A stretch of 18,777 nt of DNA from Prolixibacteraceae bacterium (GCA_016930735.1 JAFGGF010000154.1:1-18777), one strand, 5' to 3'. Numbered from the stretch's first letter, positions 1 to 7,725 are shown. Notes: generated by a model from the letters alone, not told the origin. Program-made: numbers and translations.

Positions 1-1
1 A

Positions 2-1276
2 AGCTTGAAATATGTAGAGCAAAAAGGTATGGAAGAAGAAAATATGGCTTATGTGGCTGTAGCAAAAATTCTGACAGCTGCTTCTTACCAGCGTCTTGTA
101 GATATTTATGGCGACATCCCGTATAGTCAGGGGGTTGAGGGTTTTAATGGAAATGTTACTCCGGTTTACGATGATGCCGAGGCTATTTACGACGATTTGG
201 TTGTACAGTTGGATAGTGCAATATTGTTGCTGAATCAGGCTGTTGCCGGCTCCCAAACCATAGATGAAACATCTGATATTATTGCAGGAGGTGATTTGGA
301 AACCTGGATTCAGATTGCAAATACCTTTAAGTTGCGTATTTTAATTCACCAGACTGAAGTCAGGGAAAGTTATATAAGGGCAAATCTTAATTTTGATGCT
401 GCCGGTTTTATATCAAGTACTATAACAGCAAACCCTGGTTATCAGTTAAACACCGATGGTAAAATGAATCCTTTCTATGCCAGGTATGGTAAAGACTACA
501 AGGGTGACCTGACCTCTGCCAATCAGCAATACGGGTTGAATGTGTTTTTATCTAATTTGTATAAAATGAATAGCGATCCTCGTTTGGAATTATGCTGGGA
601 ACCTGGTGTTGCTACACATAATTATAATACCGCTCTTCAATTGGGAATTAATACTACTGAAGGTGTTATAGCTGATGAAGATCCATTACATTGGAAAAAT
701 GGTGTTCCACGAATGGGACCTGGTATTTATGGTTCATCAGATGATGGCGTTGTAGTGCTTTCAATAATGGAAACAAATTTTTTGATTGCTGAAGCCCTGG
801 CCAGAGGATATAACTTATCATCAGCAGGAGTAAGTGGAACTGCAAAAGATTATTGGGAAGCCGGTATTCTGGAATCTTTCAGATATTATGGAGGAAGAAA
901 AGGTGTTGCTATTGATGATTTATATGCAACATATATTGAAAGTATTTCAGGTAATGTTGGATGGAACAGTTCAAATCCGGTTAAATCCATTATTTATCAG
1001 AAATACCTGGCTATGGTGGGAATAAACCATTATGAAACATGGACCGATTACAGAAGAACAGGTTATCCGGAACCAGGAGATCCGAATGTTATTGAAACAT
1101 CCATGATTTCTTACTATTTTAACATTGTAAGAGAACAGGTACCGGTACGTATGCTTTATCCACAGCGCGAACTCGATATTAATGCAGAAAATGTTCAGGC
1201 AGCTATTACTAAAACAGGTGTGGCCTACAATTCTGAGTTTATTATGGATGCCCGGATTTTCTGGGATGCTAATTAA
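2..1276 (+). CDS. SusD/RagB-family outer-membrane lipoprotein, 5' truncated
   Basis: This is the C-terminal 424 residues or so of a SusD-like nutrient-binding lipoprotein; the reading frame is open to the left edge, so the signal peptide, lipobox and roughly the first 100 residues are missing. Family members sit on the cell surface as a lid over a SusC TonB-dependent transporter and bind glycans or other oligomers. Visible features are the helical, TPR-like region with the phrase DIYGDIPYSQG near the start of the fragment and the C-terminal signature MLYPQRELDIN near residue 385, both typical of the SusD-like_2 group. The TTG at base 5 is not a real start, because the frame continues upstream of it. 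A DUF1735 lipoprotein gene follows after 17 bases, the usual order in polysaccharide-utilisation loci. The substrate cannot be told from this fragment. Confidence 0.93.
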   Translation, partial: SLKYVEQKGMEEENMAYVAVAKILTAASYQRLVDIYGDIPYSQGVEGFNGNVTPVYDDAEAIYDDLVVQLDSAILLLNQAVAGSQTIDETSDIIAGGDLETWIQIANTFKLRILIHQTEVRESYIRANLNFDAAGFISSTITANPGYQLNTDGKMNPFYARYGKDYKGDLTSANQQYGLNVFLSNLYKMNSDPRLELCWEPGVATHNYNTALQLGINTTEGVIADEDPLHWKNGVPRMGPGIYGSSDDGVVVLSIMETNFLIAEALARGYNLSSAGVSGTAKDYWEAGILESFRYYGGRKGVAIDDLYATYIESISGNVGWNSSNPVKSIIYQKYLAMVGINHYETWTDYRRTGYPEPGDPNVIETSMISYYFNIVREQVPVRMLYPQRELDINAENVQAAITKTGVAYNSEFIMDARIFWDAN

Positions 1277-1293
1277 TTATTGAAAAATAGTAA

Positions 1294-2202
1294 ATGAAAT
1301 ATAAAATGAAGACATTTAATAAATTACTGTTTGTTTTAGCAACTTTTGTCATGCTATTCACAACCTCGTGTTTAGATGACTCAATGGTTGATATTCAAGT
1401 TGAAGATTTTGCTGGGTCACCCTATATTGTCGACTTCAACGAATTGCCAAACTCTGCAGGTTATATAAGAAGGAGCTTTGAGATGACTAATGATCCGACA
1501 AAAGCTTTCCCTGCTGCTTTTAGAATTAATCTTTCTTCACCGTGGCAGCTTAAAAAAGATTTAGTTGTTACTTTTCAAATAGATGAAGCTGCTGTTAATG
1601 AATATATTACTGATAATCCTACATCAGGTTTTCAGTTGCTTTCTACCAGTAAGCTTGATGTTACTCAAGGTCAGGTAACTATCCCCGCCGGACAAAGAGA
1701 AGCGGAATTTACTGTAAATCTGAAAACTGCCGGTATTGCTATTGAAGATAAATATATGATAGCATTTAGTATAACAGGTACTGATAATCCTGATGTTTTG
1801 ATAAGTGGAAATTATGGTACTCAATATTGTGCTATTGGAGTTAAAAACTTCTTTGCTGGCCAGTACAGAAGGAAATTATCTTACTTTCACCCAACTGCCG
1901 GTGGTACATATCCCGATAGCCCGTATACAACACGTGATGGTGAAGTTACTTTATCAACTGTTGATGCCACAACCTGTGACGAATGGTTGGGTGTCTGGAC
2001 ATCCGATAAAGTTTATATTACAATTAATCCGGATAATTCAGTTGACCTAACTTTCCCAACCAGAACAGATGCATTTGAAGGAGATCCCAAAGATCCTTCC
2101 AAAGAATGTCATTACGATCCGAATACGGGTATTATTTATGTATATTATGCTTATAATAGTGCAGCGCCACGAATATTTTGGGCAGAATACATTCCTCTTT
2201 AG
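1294..2202 (+). CDS. DUF1735-type surface lipoprotein (SusE/SusF-like position)
   Basis: This is a 302-residue predicted lipoprotein. The N-terminus has basic residues, a hydrophobic stretch and then TTSC, with the lipidated Cys at residue 26; CLDD after it fits the acidic surface-export signal seen in Bacteroidota lipoproteins. Residues about 40-160 resemble DUF1735 (an Ig-like domain). The C-terminal half, with conserved-looking aromatic and Asp-rich strands, resembles DUF4361, though I am less sure of that. Such proteins are encoded just after susC/susD pairs and are thought to bind glycan or other ligand at the surface. The gene starts 17 bases after the susD stop and is probably co-transcribed with it. 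ATG at 1306 (residue 5) is an alternative start. A terminator follows at 2274-2310. Domain assignment is by recollection of the family, not a search. Confidence 0.85.
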   Translation: MKYKMKTFNKLLFVLATFVMLFTTSCLDDSMVDIQVEDFAGSPYIVDFNELPNSAGYIRRSFEMTNDPTKAFPAAFRINLSSPWQLKKDLVVTFQIDEAAVNEYITDNPTSGFQLLSTSKLDVTQGQVTIPAGQREAEFTVNLKTAGIAIEDKYMIAFSITGTDNPDVLISGNYGTQYCAIGVKNFFAGQYRRKLSYFHPTAGGTYPDSPYTTRDGEVTLSTVDATTCDEWLGVWTSDKVYITINPDNSVDLTFPTRTDAFEGDPKDPSKECHYDPNTGIIYVYYAYNSAAPRIFWAEYIPL

Positions 2203-2273
2203 GGAATGAATTTTAAAGTATATAAATGATAGATTTTAATTCGTAAATTATTAAATTCATGTTTTGAAAATTT

Positions 2274-2310
2274 AAAAGTCATTCGCTTCCTGTGGATGAC
2301 TTTTATTTTT
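2274..2310 (+). terminator. Rho-independent terminator of the susD/DUF1735 operon
   Basis: A perfect 9-bp inverted repeat (AAAAGTCAT at 2274-2282 with ATGACTTTT at 2296-2304) encloses a 13-base loop and is followed by ATTTTT. It lies about 70 bases after the stop of the DUF1735 gene. The stem is AT-rich, so strength is moderate, but position and T-run fit an intrinsic terminator. Confidence 0.75.
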
Positions 2311-2779
2311 TATAAATTTCAAAGGGTATTAAATCTCTTTGAGATAAAAATATATCAAATGAAAATGAATTATTATTTTTAAAGCAGAGTTATTAAAAGC
2401 TTAAAAAGTAATATTCTAAATGTTGTTAAAGTAGTTTTCGGTATGGATGAAAATAAGGATAGCAATTAAGCTGCCCTTTGTTAAATAAAAAGAATAAAAA
2501 CCAGAGATTATTAAGAATTCCAATAAAAAAATGAATTTAACTTTCAGACCGCTATAGAGTCAAAATGAATCAGTAATATTGGTAAAAAATTGAAATTTCA
2601 AACAACTTAAATTTCGGGTATTTATTAAGAAAATGAAGATGATATTGAAATTTGACAGGATAAGAAGCAAACGCTGTTTCAAATTCTGAAAGAGATTCAT
2701 TGGGGAAAGGATTTTTTATATAGAATTAAGCTGCTGAAATGCTTTATAATTAATTGAAAAATAATTTAAAATTATACAT
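2311..2779. other. AT-rich intergenic region with no recognised feature
   Basis: About 470 bases with stops in all frames. I find no convincing hairpin, no complete Bacteroidota promoter (TTG plus TAnnTTTG) and no recognisable gene remnant. The promoter of the next gene at 2780 must lie here but does not match the consensus well. Confidence 0.5.
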
Positions 2780-3421
2780 ATGAAGAAATTGATGATAATT
2801 ATTTTGTTTTTCGGAATCTGTTTTTCAGCTTTCGGCAGAACAATTAATCCGATAAATAATGAAAATGTCAGTACTATAAATTCTCCTGATAAAACGGATG
2901 ATGCAGAAAAGGAATCCATAATACGACTACAAAATAAATTTATTGCCGGGATTGAGACATCACTTAATCCATCATGGACGGCTGACGGAGGAACAATGTT
3001 TCGAACCTTAGCCAACTTTAGGGTTGGCTACAGGCTTAAACAGAATGTTTTAACAGGGTCTATTGGTGTAGAATTTACGGATGAAATGTTTATTCCATTT
3101 ACAATTGATTATAAATATTATATGAAGTATAATCAAAAATGGTCTCCGTTCATTTATGGTCAAACAGGGTACAGTTGGCATTTAAAAGGAAATATAAACT
3201 CAAGATATACTACCTCCAATTATAAACAAATCGATCCCGGAGCCATGGCTTCTGTAGGCTTTGGTTACTCTGTAACAACCAATTTAAACGAGTTTTACTT
3301 TTCGGTTGGTTATGTTTATCGCGACTATGTGGAAGTTACAGTGATTAGTTCAAATGATGATAAAGAACATCTTGACCGTAGCAATAATGGAATTGCCTTT
3401 ACTGTGGGTCTTAATTTTTAG
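2780..3421 (+). CDS. Predicted outer-membrane beta-barrel protein
   Basis: This is a 213-residue exported protein that I cannot assign to a named family. A signal peptide covers roughly residues 1-19 (two lysines, an Ile/Phe-rich core, cleavage near FSAFG). A low-complexity polar linker follows to about residue 45. The rest alternates polar and hydrophobic residues with many aromatics and Gly, as in transmembrane beta-strands, for example the strands around FTIDYKYYMKY and SPFIYGQTGY. The protein ends in FTVGLNF, and a C-terminal Phe is typical of outer-membrane barrels recognised by BamA. An 8-10 strand OmpA/OmpW-like small barrel is likely. A MORN-repeat gene follows after 18 bases, so the two are probably one transcript. 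Function is unknown. Confidence 0.7.
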   Translation: MKKLMIIILFFGICFSAFGRTINPINNENVSTINSPDKTDDAEKESIIRLQNKFIAGIETSLNPSWTADGGTMFRTLANFRVGYRLKQNVLTGSIGVEFTDEMFIPFTIDYKYYMKYNQKWSPFIYGQTGYSWHLKGNINSRYTTSNYKQIDPGAMASVGFGYSVTTNLNEFYFSVGYVYRDYVEVTVISSNDDKEHLDRSNNGIAFTVGLNF

Positions 3422-3439
3422 CTGGTACAATAAAAATAA

Positions 3440-4159
3440 ATGATTAAAAAAATGAAGAAAGAAGTATTCTTTTTTGGAATGTTGTTATTTTACTTTGTTT
3501 CAGTGCAGGCACAATACGATTGTAAAGTAATGATTGAAAATTTACAAGGGCAGTATAATGGTGAATGTAAAAAGGGGATTGCCAACGGAGAAGGATCAGC
3601 AAAAGGAATAGATACTTATGTCGGAAATTTTAAAAAGGGATTTCCACATAGGTTTGGTGTTTATACCTATCAAAACGGTTCCAATTATATAGGTAACTTT
3701 AATATGGGTCAGAAGGATGGTTATGGATTATATAATCAATTAACAGAAAATGGAACCCTGGTACAGGATTATGGTCTTTGGCTTGCTGATAAATTGGTTA
3801 TACCTAACGATCCAAAAGGATTGTACAGGGTCAAAGAACGAAAAGGTGTTAAATTAATTGATCCCAGGTTGATTCGGGATAACACAGTTGAAAATCAAAT
3901 ATGGATTAATTTTCAAACCAACGGTGTCCCTGATAAATCGGCTGTCATTACTAAAGCAGAGATTACGAATGGACACAAATTGGCTACAGAGGATCGTTCA
4001 TTAAATACTTTGTTAGCGTTTGGTGAGATTGAAAGTTTTCCTGTCACTTTCAGGCTGGAATATCAGATAAGGCAAACGTCCCATTTTGAAATGTTGGACT
4101 GTATGGTAGAAGTCACACTTTTTACCGGTGGCCGGTGGGAAATAGATATCAATCATTAA
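3440..4159 (+). CDS. Exported MORN-repeat protein
   Basis: This is a 239-residue protein with a signal peptide (residues 1 to about 24, cleavage after SVQA). At residues 39-56, 60-80 and 83-100 there are three MORN-type repeats with the pattern Y-x-G-x-[FC]-x-x-G-x-x-x-G-x-G. The first is imperfect (YNGECKKG) and the second lacks one usual glycine. MORN repeats form an extended beta-sheet; in bacteria their role is mostly unknown. The C-terminal 130 residues match nothing I recognise. They contain regular beta-rich segments and end in a motif with WEIDI, possibly a separate ligand or partner domain. The gene lies 18 bases behind the beta-barrel gene, so both products are likely to act in the envelope. 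A start at residue 5 (base 3452) is also possible. Confidence 0.75.
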   Translation: MIKKMKKEVFFFGMLLFYFVSVQAQYDCKVMIENLQGQYNGECKKGIANGEGSAKGIDTYVGNFKKGFPHRFGVYTYQNGSNYIGNFNMGQKDGYGLYNQLTENGTLVQDYGLWLADKLVIPNDPKGLYRVKERKGVKLIDPRLIRDNTVENQIWINFQTNGVPDKSAVITKAEITNGHKLATEDRSLNTLLAFGEIESFPVTFRLEYQIRQTSHFEMLDCMVEVTLFTGGRWEIDINH

Positions 4160-4539
4160 ATTTTTCAAATCAAATAAGTGAAATAGCTCCAGAGATGTAC
4201 AAGTTAGAGTTATGGCAACTGTCTTGGTTGAAATATTGCAGGTAATTCGTAATTAAGATGGGTACTCAATTCCTTTAGAATTTAATGTATAATCGCAATG
4301 GAGAAGTACAGATTATCCTAAAATTTCTTCGATTTGTGATGGAATTAAAATGTTCAGATTTAAAAGAAATATAACTTTTATAAAACTAAACCTGTATTAA
4401 ATCCTGATGATAACAATGCTTTATTAATTTAGTAAGTTCACTAATAATATCAGGGTGATAATTTTCTTTCTTTTTATATCTGATTAATTAAAAAATTTGT
4501 GGGAAATGTATCAATTTTGGAAAAAGAAATGAATCAATT
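4160..4539. other. Intergenic region, no confident gene
   Basis: About 380 AT-rich bases between the MORN gene and a candidate small RNA. A weak, bulged hairpin of about 10 pairs at 4422-4449, followed by a pyrimidine-rich stretch, may end the MORN transcript. A frame at 4293-4400 encodes about 35 residues beginning SQWRSTDYPK and could be a gene remnant, but I recognise no family. Confidence 0.35.
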
Positions 4540-4571
4540 TTGATGTAAATAGTTCTTTTTTATTAAATTTG
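4540..4571 (+). promoter_or_regulatory. Bacteroidota-type promoter in an intergenic region
   Basis: TTG at 4540-4542 (within TTTTG), a 21-base spacer, and TAAATTTG at 4564-4571 match the housekeeping promoter of this phylum (TTG at about -33, TAnnTTTG at about -7). No protein gene follows on this strand for 10 kb, so it should drive a short transcript ending at the hairpin at 4676-4703. Confidence 0.6.
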
Positions 4572-4575
4572 GATG

Positions 4576-4706
4576 GAATGAGAATAAAATATATGGGTAG
4601 GAGGCCAGGCTCTACTTTCTCCTTCGATACATAGATTAAAATTTTAGGAATATGCCTTCTGCCCATTCCTTATATAAACCTGATTGTACCAGCAATCAGG
4701 TTTTTA
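4576..4706 (+). ncRNA. Candidate small RNA of about 130 nt
   Basis: The interval is bounded by a consensus promoter on the left and a hairpin plus T5 on the right. Inside it, bases 4594-4605 can pair with 4654-4665 over 12 consecutive positions, including two G-T (G-U) wobbles. Both arms are much more GC-rich than their surroundings. GGAATG at 4575-4580 could alternatively pair with CATTCC at 4664-4669, so the 3' arm may switch partners. The apical part (4606-4653) is pyrimidine-rich and then AT-rich. A 13-codon frame (4593-4634, MGRRPGSTFSFDT) overlaps the 5' arm. It does not look like SRP RNA or tmRNA, and it is shorter than typical 6S RNA. I do not recognise its family; the call rests on structure and context only. 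Confidence 0.45.
4676..4705 (+). terminator. Intrinsic terminator of the candidate small RNA
   Basis: A perfect 10-bp stem (AAACCTGATT at 4676-4685 with AATCAGGTTT at 4694-4703) has an 8-base loop and runs into TTTTT. The T-run is on the plus-strand side, which favours termination of a plus-strand transcript. It lies 13 bases beyond the stop of the convergent gene at 4718 and might also stop that message, though the T-tail in that direction is poor. Confidence 0.7.
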
Positions 4707-4717
4707 ATTCTGAAAAA

Positions 4718-5974
4718 TCAGGTTTTCCTTTTCTTTTTCTTTGCTGCCGGGAATAATACATTGTTAAGAATTAGTCTGTAACCAGGTGAGTTAGGGTATA
4801 AATTCAGGTCAGTCGGTTTATCTCCTACAAGATGCCGGTAGTCTTCAGGGTCGTGCCCCCCATAGAAAGTAAAGAATCCTTTTCCCCTTTCACCGTGGAT
4901 GTACCTGGCTTCGTTGGCGGCTTCATTTTCACCCATTATTAAAACATCCGATTTAATAAGGTTTTTACTAAAAGCTGTTGTTTGTCCCATAAATCCTTTG
5001 ATGAGTTTTGTATGGTCCTGGCATAACATGGTTGGTATCGGATCCCATTTTGCTGAAAATTCAAATAGCGTGAAATAATCATTTTCAAGAGTAACTTTTC
5101 GTGTATCTGTTACATCAATATTTGAAAATTCGTATTCATATGGGCTTTTAACCAGCGTAAAATCTTTGAAAGCAAATGTTTCATCATAATGGATTTTTTC
5201 ATTCATTTCAGGATCGGCAGGATCACCATCAAACATGTTTTCGCAAATATCAACTCCTTCTGCCGAAAGCGCAATGTCATATGTGTCGGTTGCAGCACAC
5301 ATGGCAAATAAAAATCCACCGTTTAAAACATAATTCCGGATCTCACGGCTGATTACCGATTTCATTTCCGAGACTTTCAGAAATCCCAGTTTATTTGCCA
5401 GTTCGGAATTGATTTTTACATCCTGCTGATACCATGGTGCCGATTGGTAGGATCTCCAGAATTTGCCAAACTGCCCTGTAAAATCTTCATGGTGGAGGTG
5501 TAGCCAGTCATATTCTGAAAGCTTCCCTTCAAGAATCTCTTCGTCGTATATAACATCATAGTCGATTTCAGCATAAGTGAGGACGAGGGTTACGGCATCA
5601 TCCCAGGGTTGTTTATTCGGTGGCGAATAAACTGCAATTTTCGGGGCTTTGGTCATGCTAACTGCATCCTGGTTTACATCGGGCTGTGAAATTTCACTTA
5701 AAATTGCATTGGCGCGGGCATCAGGTATAGCTTCATAAGTCACTCCCCTGATGATACATTCGTTTTCGATATCAGGGTTGTGCTGCATAAGGAAACTTCC
5801 ACCCCTGTAGTTTAAAAGCCATTTCACTTCGATACCCTGAGTAAGGACCCAGTATGTAATTCCGTATGATTTCAGGTGATCCTTCTGGGTTTCATCCATT
5901 GGAATCAACAATTGTGTTCCATGAGAGTTAATAAAATTGAGTATCAGAAGTATAAATAGAATCAGTTTCTTCAT
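4718..5974 (-). CDS. Exported protein of the family often mislabelled 'asparagine synthetase B'
   Basis: This is a 418-residue protein with a signal peptide (about residues 1-19). It belongs to a Bacteroidota family that databases frequently call asparagine synthetase B, but it has neither the N-terminal catalytic Cys of an Ntn glutaminase nor the PP-loop ATP site of true AsnB. Conserved-looking parts are NYRGGSFLM (55-63), LHLHHEDFTGQ (158-168), NGGFLFAMCAATDTYD (218-233) with Cys226 in a possible nucleophile-elbow position, and FYGGHDPEDYR (370-380). Strand-helix alternation and the GGHD element suggest a ThuA/class-I-amidotransferase-like flavodoxin fold; this is inference. The C-terminus is strongly basic (KKKKRK). 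A promoter-like site lies just upstream, separating it from dnaB. The enzymatic activity, if any, is unknown. Confidence 0.75.
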   Translation of the reverse strand: MKKLILFILLILNFINSHGTQLLIPMDETQKDHLKSYGITYWVLTQGIEVKWLLNYRGGSFLMQHNPDIENECIIRGVTYEAIPDARANAILSEISQPDVNQDAVSMTKAPKIAVYSPPNKQPWDDAVTLVLTYAEIDYDVIYDEEILEGKLSEYDWLHLHHEDFTGQFGKFWRSYQSAPWYQQDVKINSELANKLGFLKVSEMKSVISREIRNYVLNGGFLFAMCAATDTYDIALSAEGVDICENMFDGDPADPEMNEKIHYDETFAFKDFTLVKSPYEYEFSNIDVTDTRKVTLENDYFTLFEFSAKWDPIPTMLCQDHTKLIKGFMGQTTAFSKNLIKSDVLIMGENEAANEARYIHGERGKGFFTFYGGHDPEDYRHLVGDKPTDLNLYPNSPGYRLILNNVLFPAAKKKKRKT

Positions 5975-5997
5975 CTGAATAAATTGTTTAACAGGTA

Positions 5998-6028
5998 CAA
6001 AAATACCAGAATTAAAATTACTGTACAG
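5998..6028 (-). promoter_or_regulatory. Probable promoter of the 4718-5974 gene
   Basis: On the minus strand, TATTTTTG (5998-6005) matches TAnnTTTG exactly. CTG at 6026-6028, 20 bases upstream, is one base off the TTG -33 element. Transcription would begin about 15-20 bases before the ATG at 5974. Confidence 0.5.
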
Positions 6029-6078
6029 CCTTAAAACCGTTAAAGTTTCTAAATGTTTAAGGATTTGAATTGTATATT

Positions 6079-7602
6079 TTAAAAAGGAGGATCGGAAGCA
6101 CTTCCCATTTCGTTACTAAAATTCTCGTTTTCAGGCAACGCGGCATTTACAAAATCATCATCATTCATTTTTGAACTGAAGGTATGTCCTGTAAAATCTC
6201 CACTTTTGGAAATGCCGGTATCCATATCGGCAAACTTGGCAAGGTTTTTACGGAATGAGAGATAAATTTCACCAGTAGCCCCATTCCTGTGTTTTGCAAT
6301 AATAATTTCGGCAACTCCAATCAGTGAATTTCCGGAATCATCTTCGGTAATGCCATAATATTCAGGCCTGTGAATAAAAGTGACGATATCTGCATCCTGT
6401 TCAATGGCTCCTGATTCACGTAAATCGGAAAGCTGTGGCCTTTTCCCTTCCCTTGATTCAACTGACCTGTTCAATTGCGAAAGTGCAATAATTGGGATAT
6501 CCAACTCTTTTGCAATTGCTTTTAACGATCGTGAAATATTACTGACTTCCTGTTCGCGACTTCCACGTGTATCAATTCCGGCTGTCATCAACTGAAGGTA
6601 GTCAACAACCACTACCTGTATATCATGCTGCATTTTCAGCCTCCGGCACTTTGCCCTGAATTCAAAAACTGACAGGGCAGGGGTGTCGTCGATAAACATC
6701 GGGGCATTATCCAACTGTTTGATTTTATGATGCAGGTGTTCCCACTCCCAGTCTTCAAGACGCCCGTTTTTAATTTTCTGTGAGGTTAATTCCGTTTCAG
6801 AAGAAATAAGCCTGTTGATTAGCTGAATTGATGACATTTCCAAAGAAAAAATTGCTACTGATCGGTTGTGTTCAACAGCAATATTCCTGGCCATTGAAAG
6901 TACAAATGCTGTTTTACCCATTGAGGGGCGTGCAGCAATAATTATCAGGTCGGTTTTTTGCCAACCCGATGTAATCCTGTCGAGAGCAGTAAAACCTGAT
7001 GGGACACCACTTAAACCGTCTTCCCTTGTCCTGGCCAGTTCAATCAGGTCGATGGCTTCTTTTAAGACGGGACGGATCGGGCGTGTTTCCTTTTTTATGT
7101 TTCCTTCAGCAACCTTAAAAAGGGCTGTTTCCGAAAAATCGATCAGGTCATCGACATCGATGGTCTCATCAAATGCTTTCGACTGAATTTCTGACGAAAC
7201 CCTGATCAATTCGCGTTGTATATATTTCTGGGCAATAATCCTTGAATGGAATTCGATATGTGCGGCAGATGCAACCCTTCTTGTTAACTGGCTGATATAA
7301 ACTGCCCCGCCAATTTCATCCAATTGTTCACGATCCTTCAATTCCTGGGTAACCATCAACAGGTCAACCGGTTTTTCGTGGGTTGAAAGATGTTTGATCG
7401 CTTCAAAAATTTTCTGGTGTTCTTCCTTGTAAAAACTGGCAGTATCTATAATATCGGCAACTGTAACATAGGCATCGCGTTCAAGCATTAAGGCACCTAA
7501 AACAGCCTCTTCAACTTCAACAGCCTGAGGAGGGAGTTTCCCGTATTGTGCATTTAATTCGTCGAGAGTTGCCTTTGATACCGTGTTTTTTTTAACTGCC
7601 AT
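6079..7602 (-). CDS. dnaB: Replicative DNA helicase DnaB
   Basis: This is the hexameric 5'-3' helicase that unwinds DNA at the replication fork and recruits primase. The N-terminal DnaB domain (about residues 28-130, with the start EEAVLGALML) is followed by a linker and a RecA-type ATPase domain. That domain holds Walker A ARPSMGKT (near residue 224-231), Walker B VVVVDYLQLM (near 330) and the conserved DLRESGAIEQDAD (near 393-405). At 507 residues it is of normal length for the phylum, with no intein in the P-loop or elsewhere. I prefer the ATG at 7602 (MAVKKN); the frame can extend six codons to 7620. The acidic C-terminal tail is not conserved in the family. It lies downstream of ddl with a gap of about 120 bases that contains a perfect DnaA-box sequence. 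Confidence 0.97.
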   Translation of the reverse strand: MAVKKNTVSKATLDELNAQYGKLPPQAVEVEEAVLGALMLERDAYVTVADIIDTASFYKEEHQKIFEAIKHLSTHEKPVDLLMVTQELKDREQLDEIGGAVYISQLTRRVASAAHIEFHSRIIAQKYIQRELIRVSSEIQSKAFDETIDVDDLIDFSETALFKVAEGNIKKETRPIRPVLKEAIDLIELARTREDGLSGVPSGFTALDRITSGWQKTDLIIIAARPSMGKTAFVLSMARNIAVEHNRSVAIFSLEMSSIQLINRLISSETELTSQKIKNGRLEDWEWEHLHHKIKQLDNAPMFIDDTPALSVFEFRAKCRRLKMQHDIQVVVVDYLQLMTAGIDTRGSREQEVSNISRSLKAIAKELDIPIIALSQLNRSVESREGKRPQLSDLRESGAIEQDADIVTFIHRPEYYGITEDDSGNSLIGVAEIIIAKHRNGATGEIYLSFRKNLAKFADMDTGISKSGDFTGHTFSSKMNDDDFVNAALPENENFSNEMGSASDPPF

Positions 7603-7708
7603 AAAAATGTGGTTTACCAATTAAATTTTTGAACATATAAATGTCATAACATTCATCTGAAATCTGAATAAAAAGTTAGTGAAGGTTTACAATAGTTGTT
7701 AACCCTTT

Positions 7709-7717
7709 TTATCCACA
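7709..7717 (+). promoter_or_regulatory. Sequence matching a DnaA box, upstream of dnaB
   Basis: TTATCCACA is an exact match to the consensus DnaA box and lies in the ddl-dnaB intergenic region. A single box is weak evidence: another exact copy lies inside the susD-like gene at 1156-1164, where it results from codons for the conserved LYPQ motif. Confidence 0.3.
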
Positions 7718-7725
7718 AATGTTAA

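Noticed and set aside
1..6. HindIII site AAGCTT at the very first base, suggesting a cloned insert end
   Set aside because: Several other AAGCTT sites occur inside the window and the right end has none, so this may be chance and says nothing about biology.
1156..1164. Exact DnaA-box sequence TTATCCACA inside the susD-like gene
   Set aside because: It is produced by the codons of the conserved LYPQ motif and lies in coding sequence with no accompanying boxes.
2641..2760. TTGACA at 2652-2657 as a classical sigma-70 promoter for the beta-barrel gene
   Set aside because: There is no matching -10 at the right distance, and housekeeping sigma in this phylum uses TTG/TAnnTTTG instead.
4576..4706. 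The intergenic RNA as 6S, SRP RNA or tmRNA
   Set aside because: It is too short for tmRNA and typical 6S, and lacks the conserved apical motif of SRP RNA.
6380..6595. Open frames on the plus strand opposite dnaB, ddl, rluD and the PASTA gene
   Set aside because: They are antisense shadows of well-supported genes with no recognisable product.
7603..7620. Six-codon upstream extension of DnaB
   Set aside because: It is possible, but MAVKKN at 7602 is the more usual type of start; the difference does not affect function.
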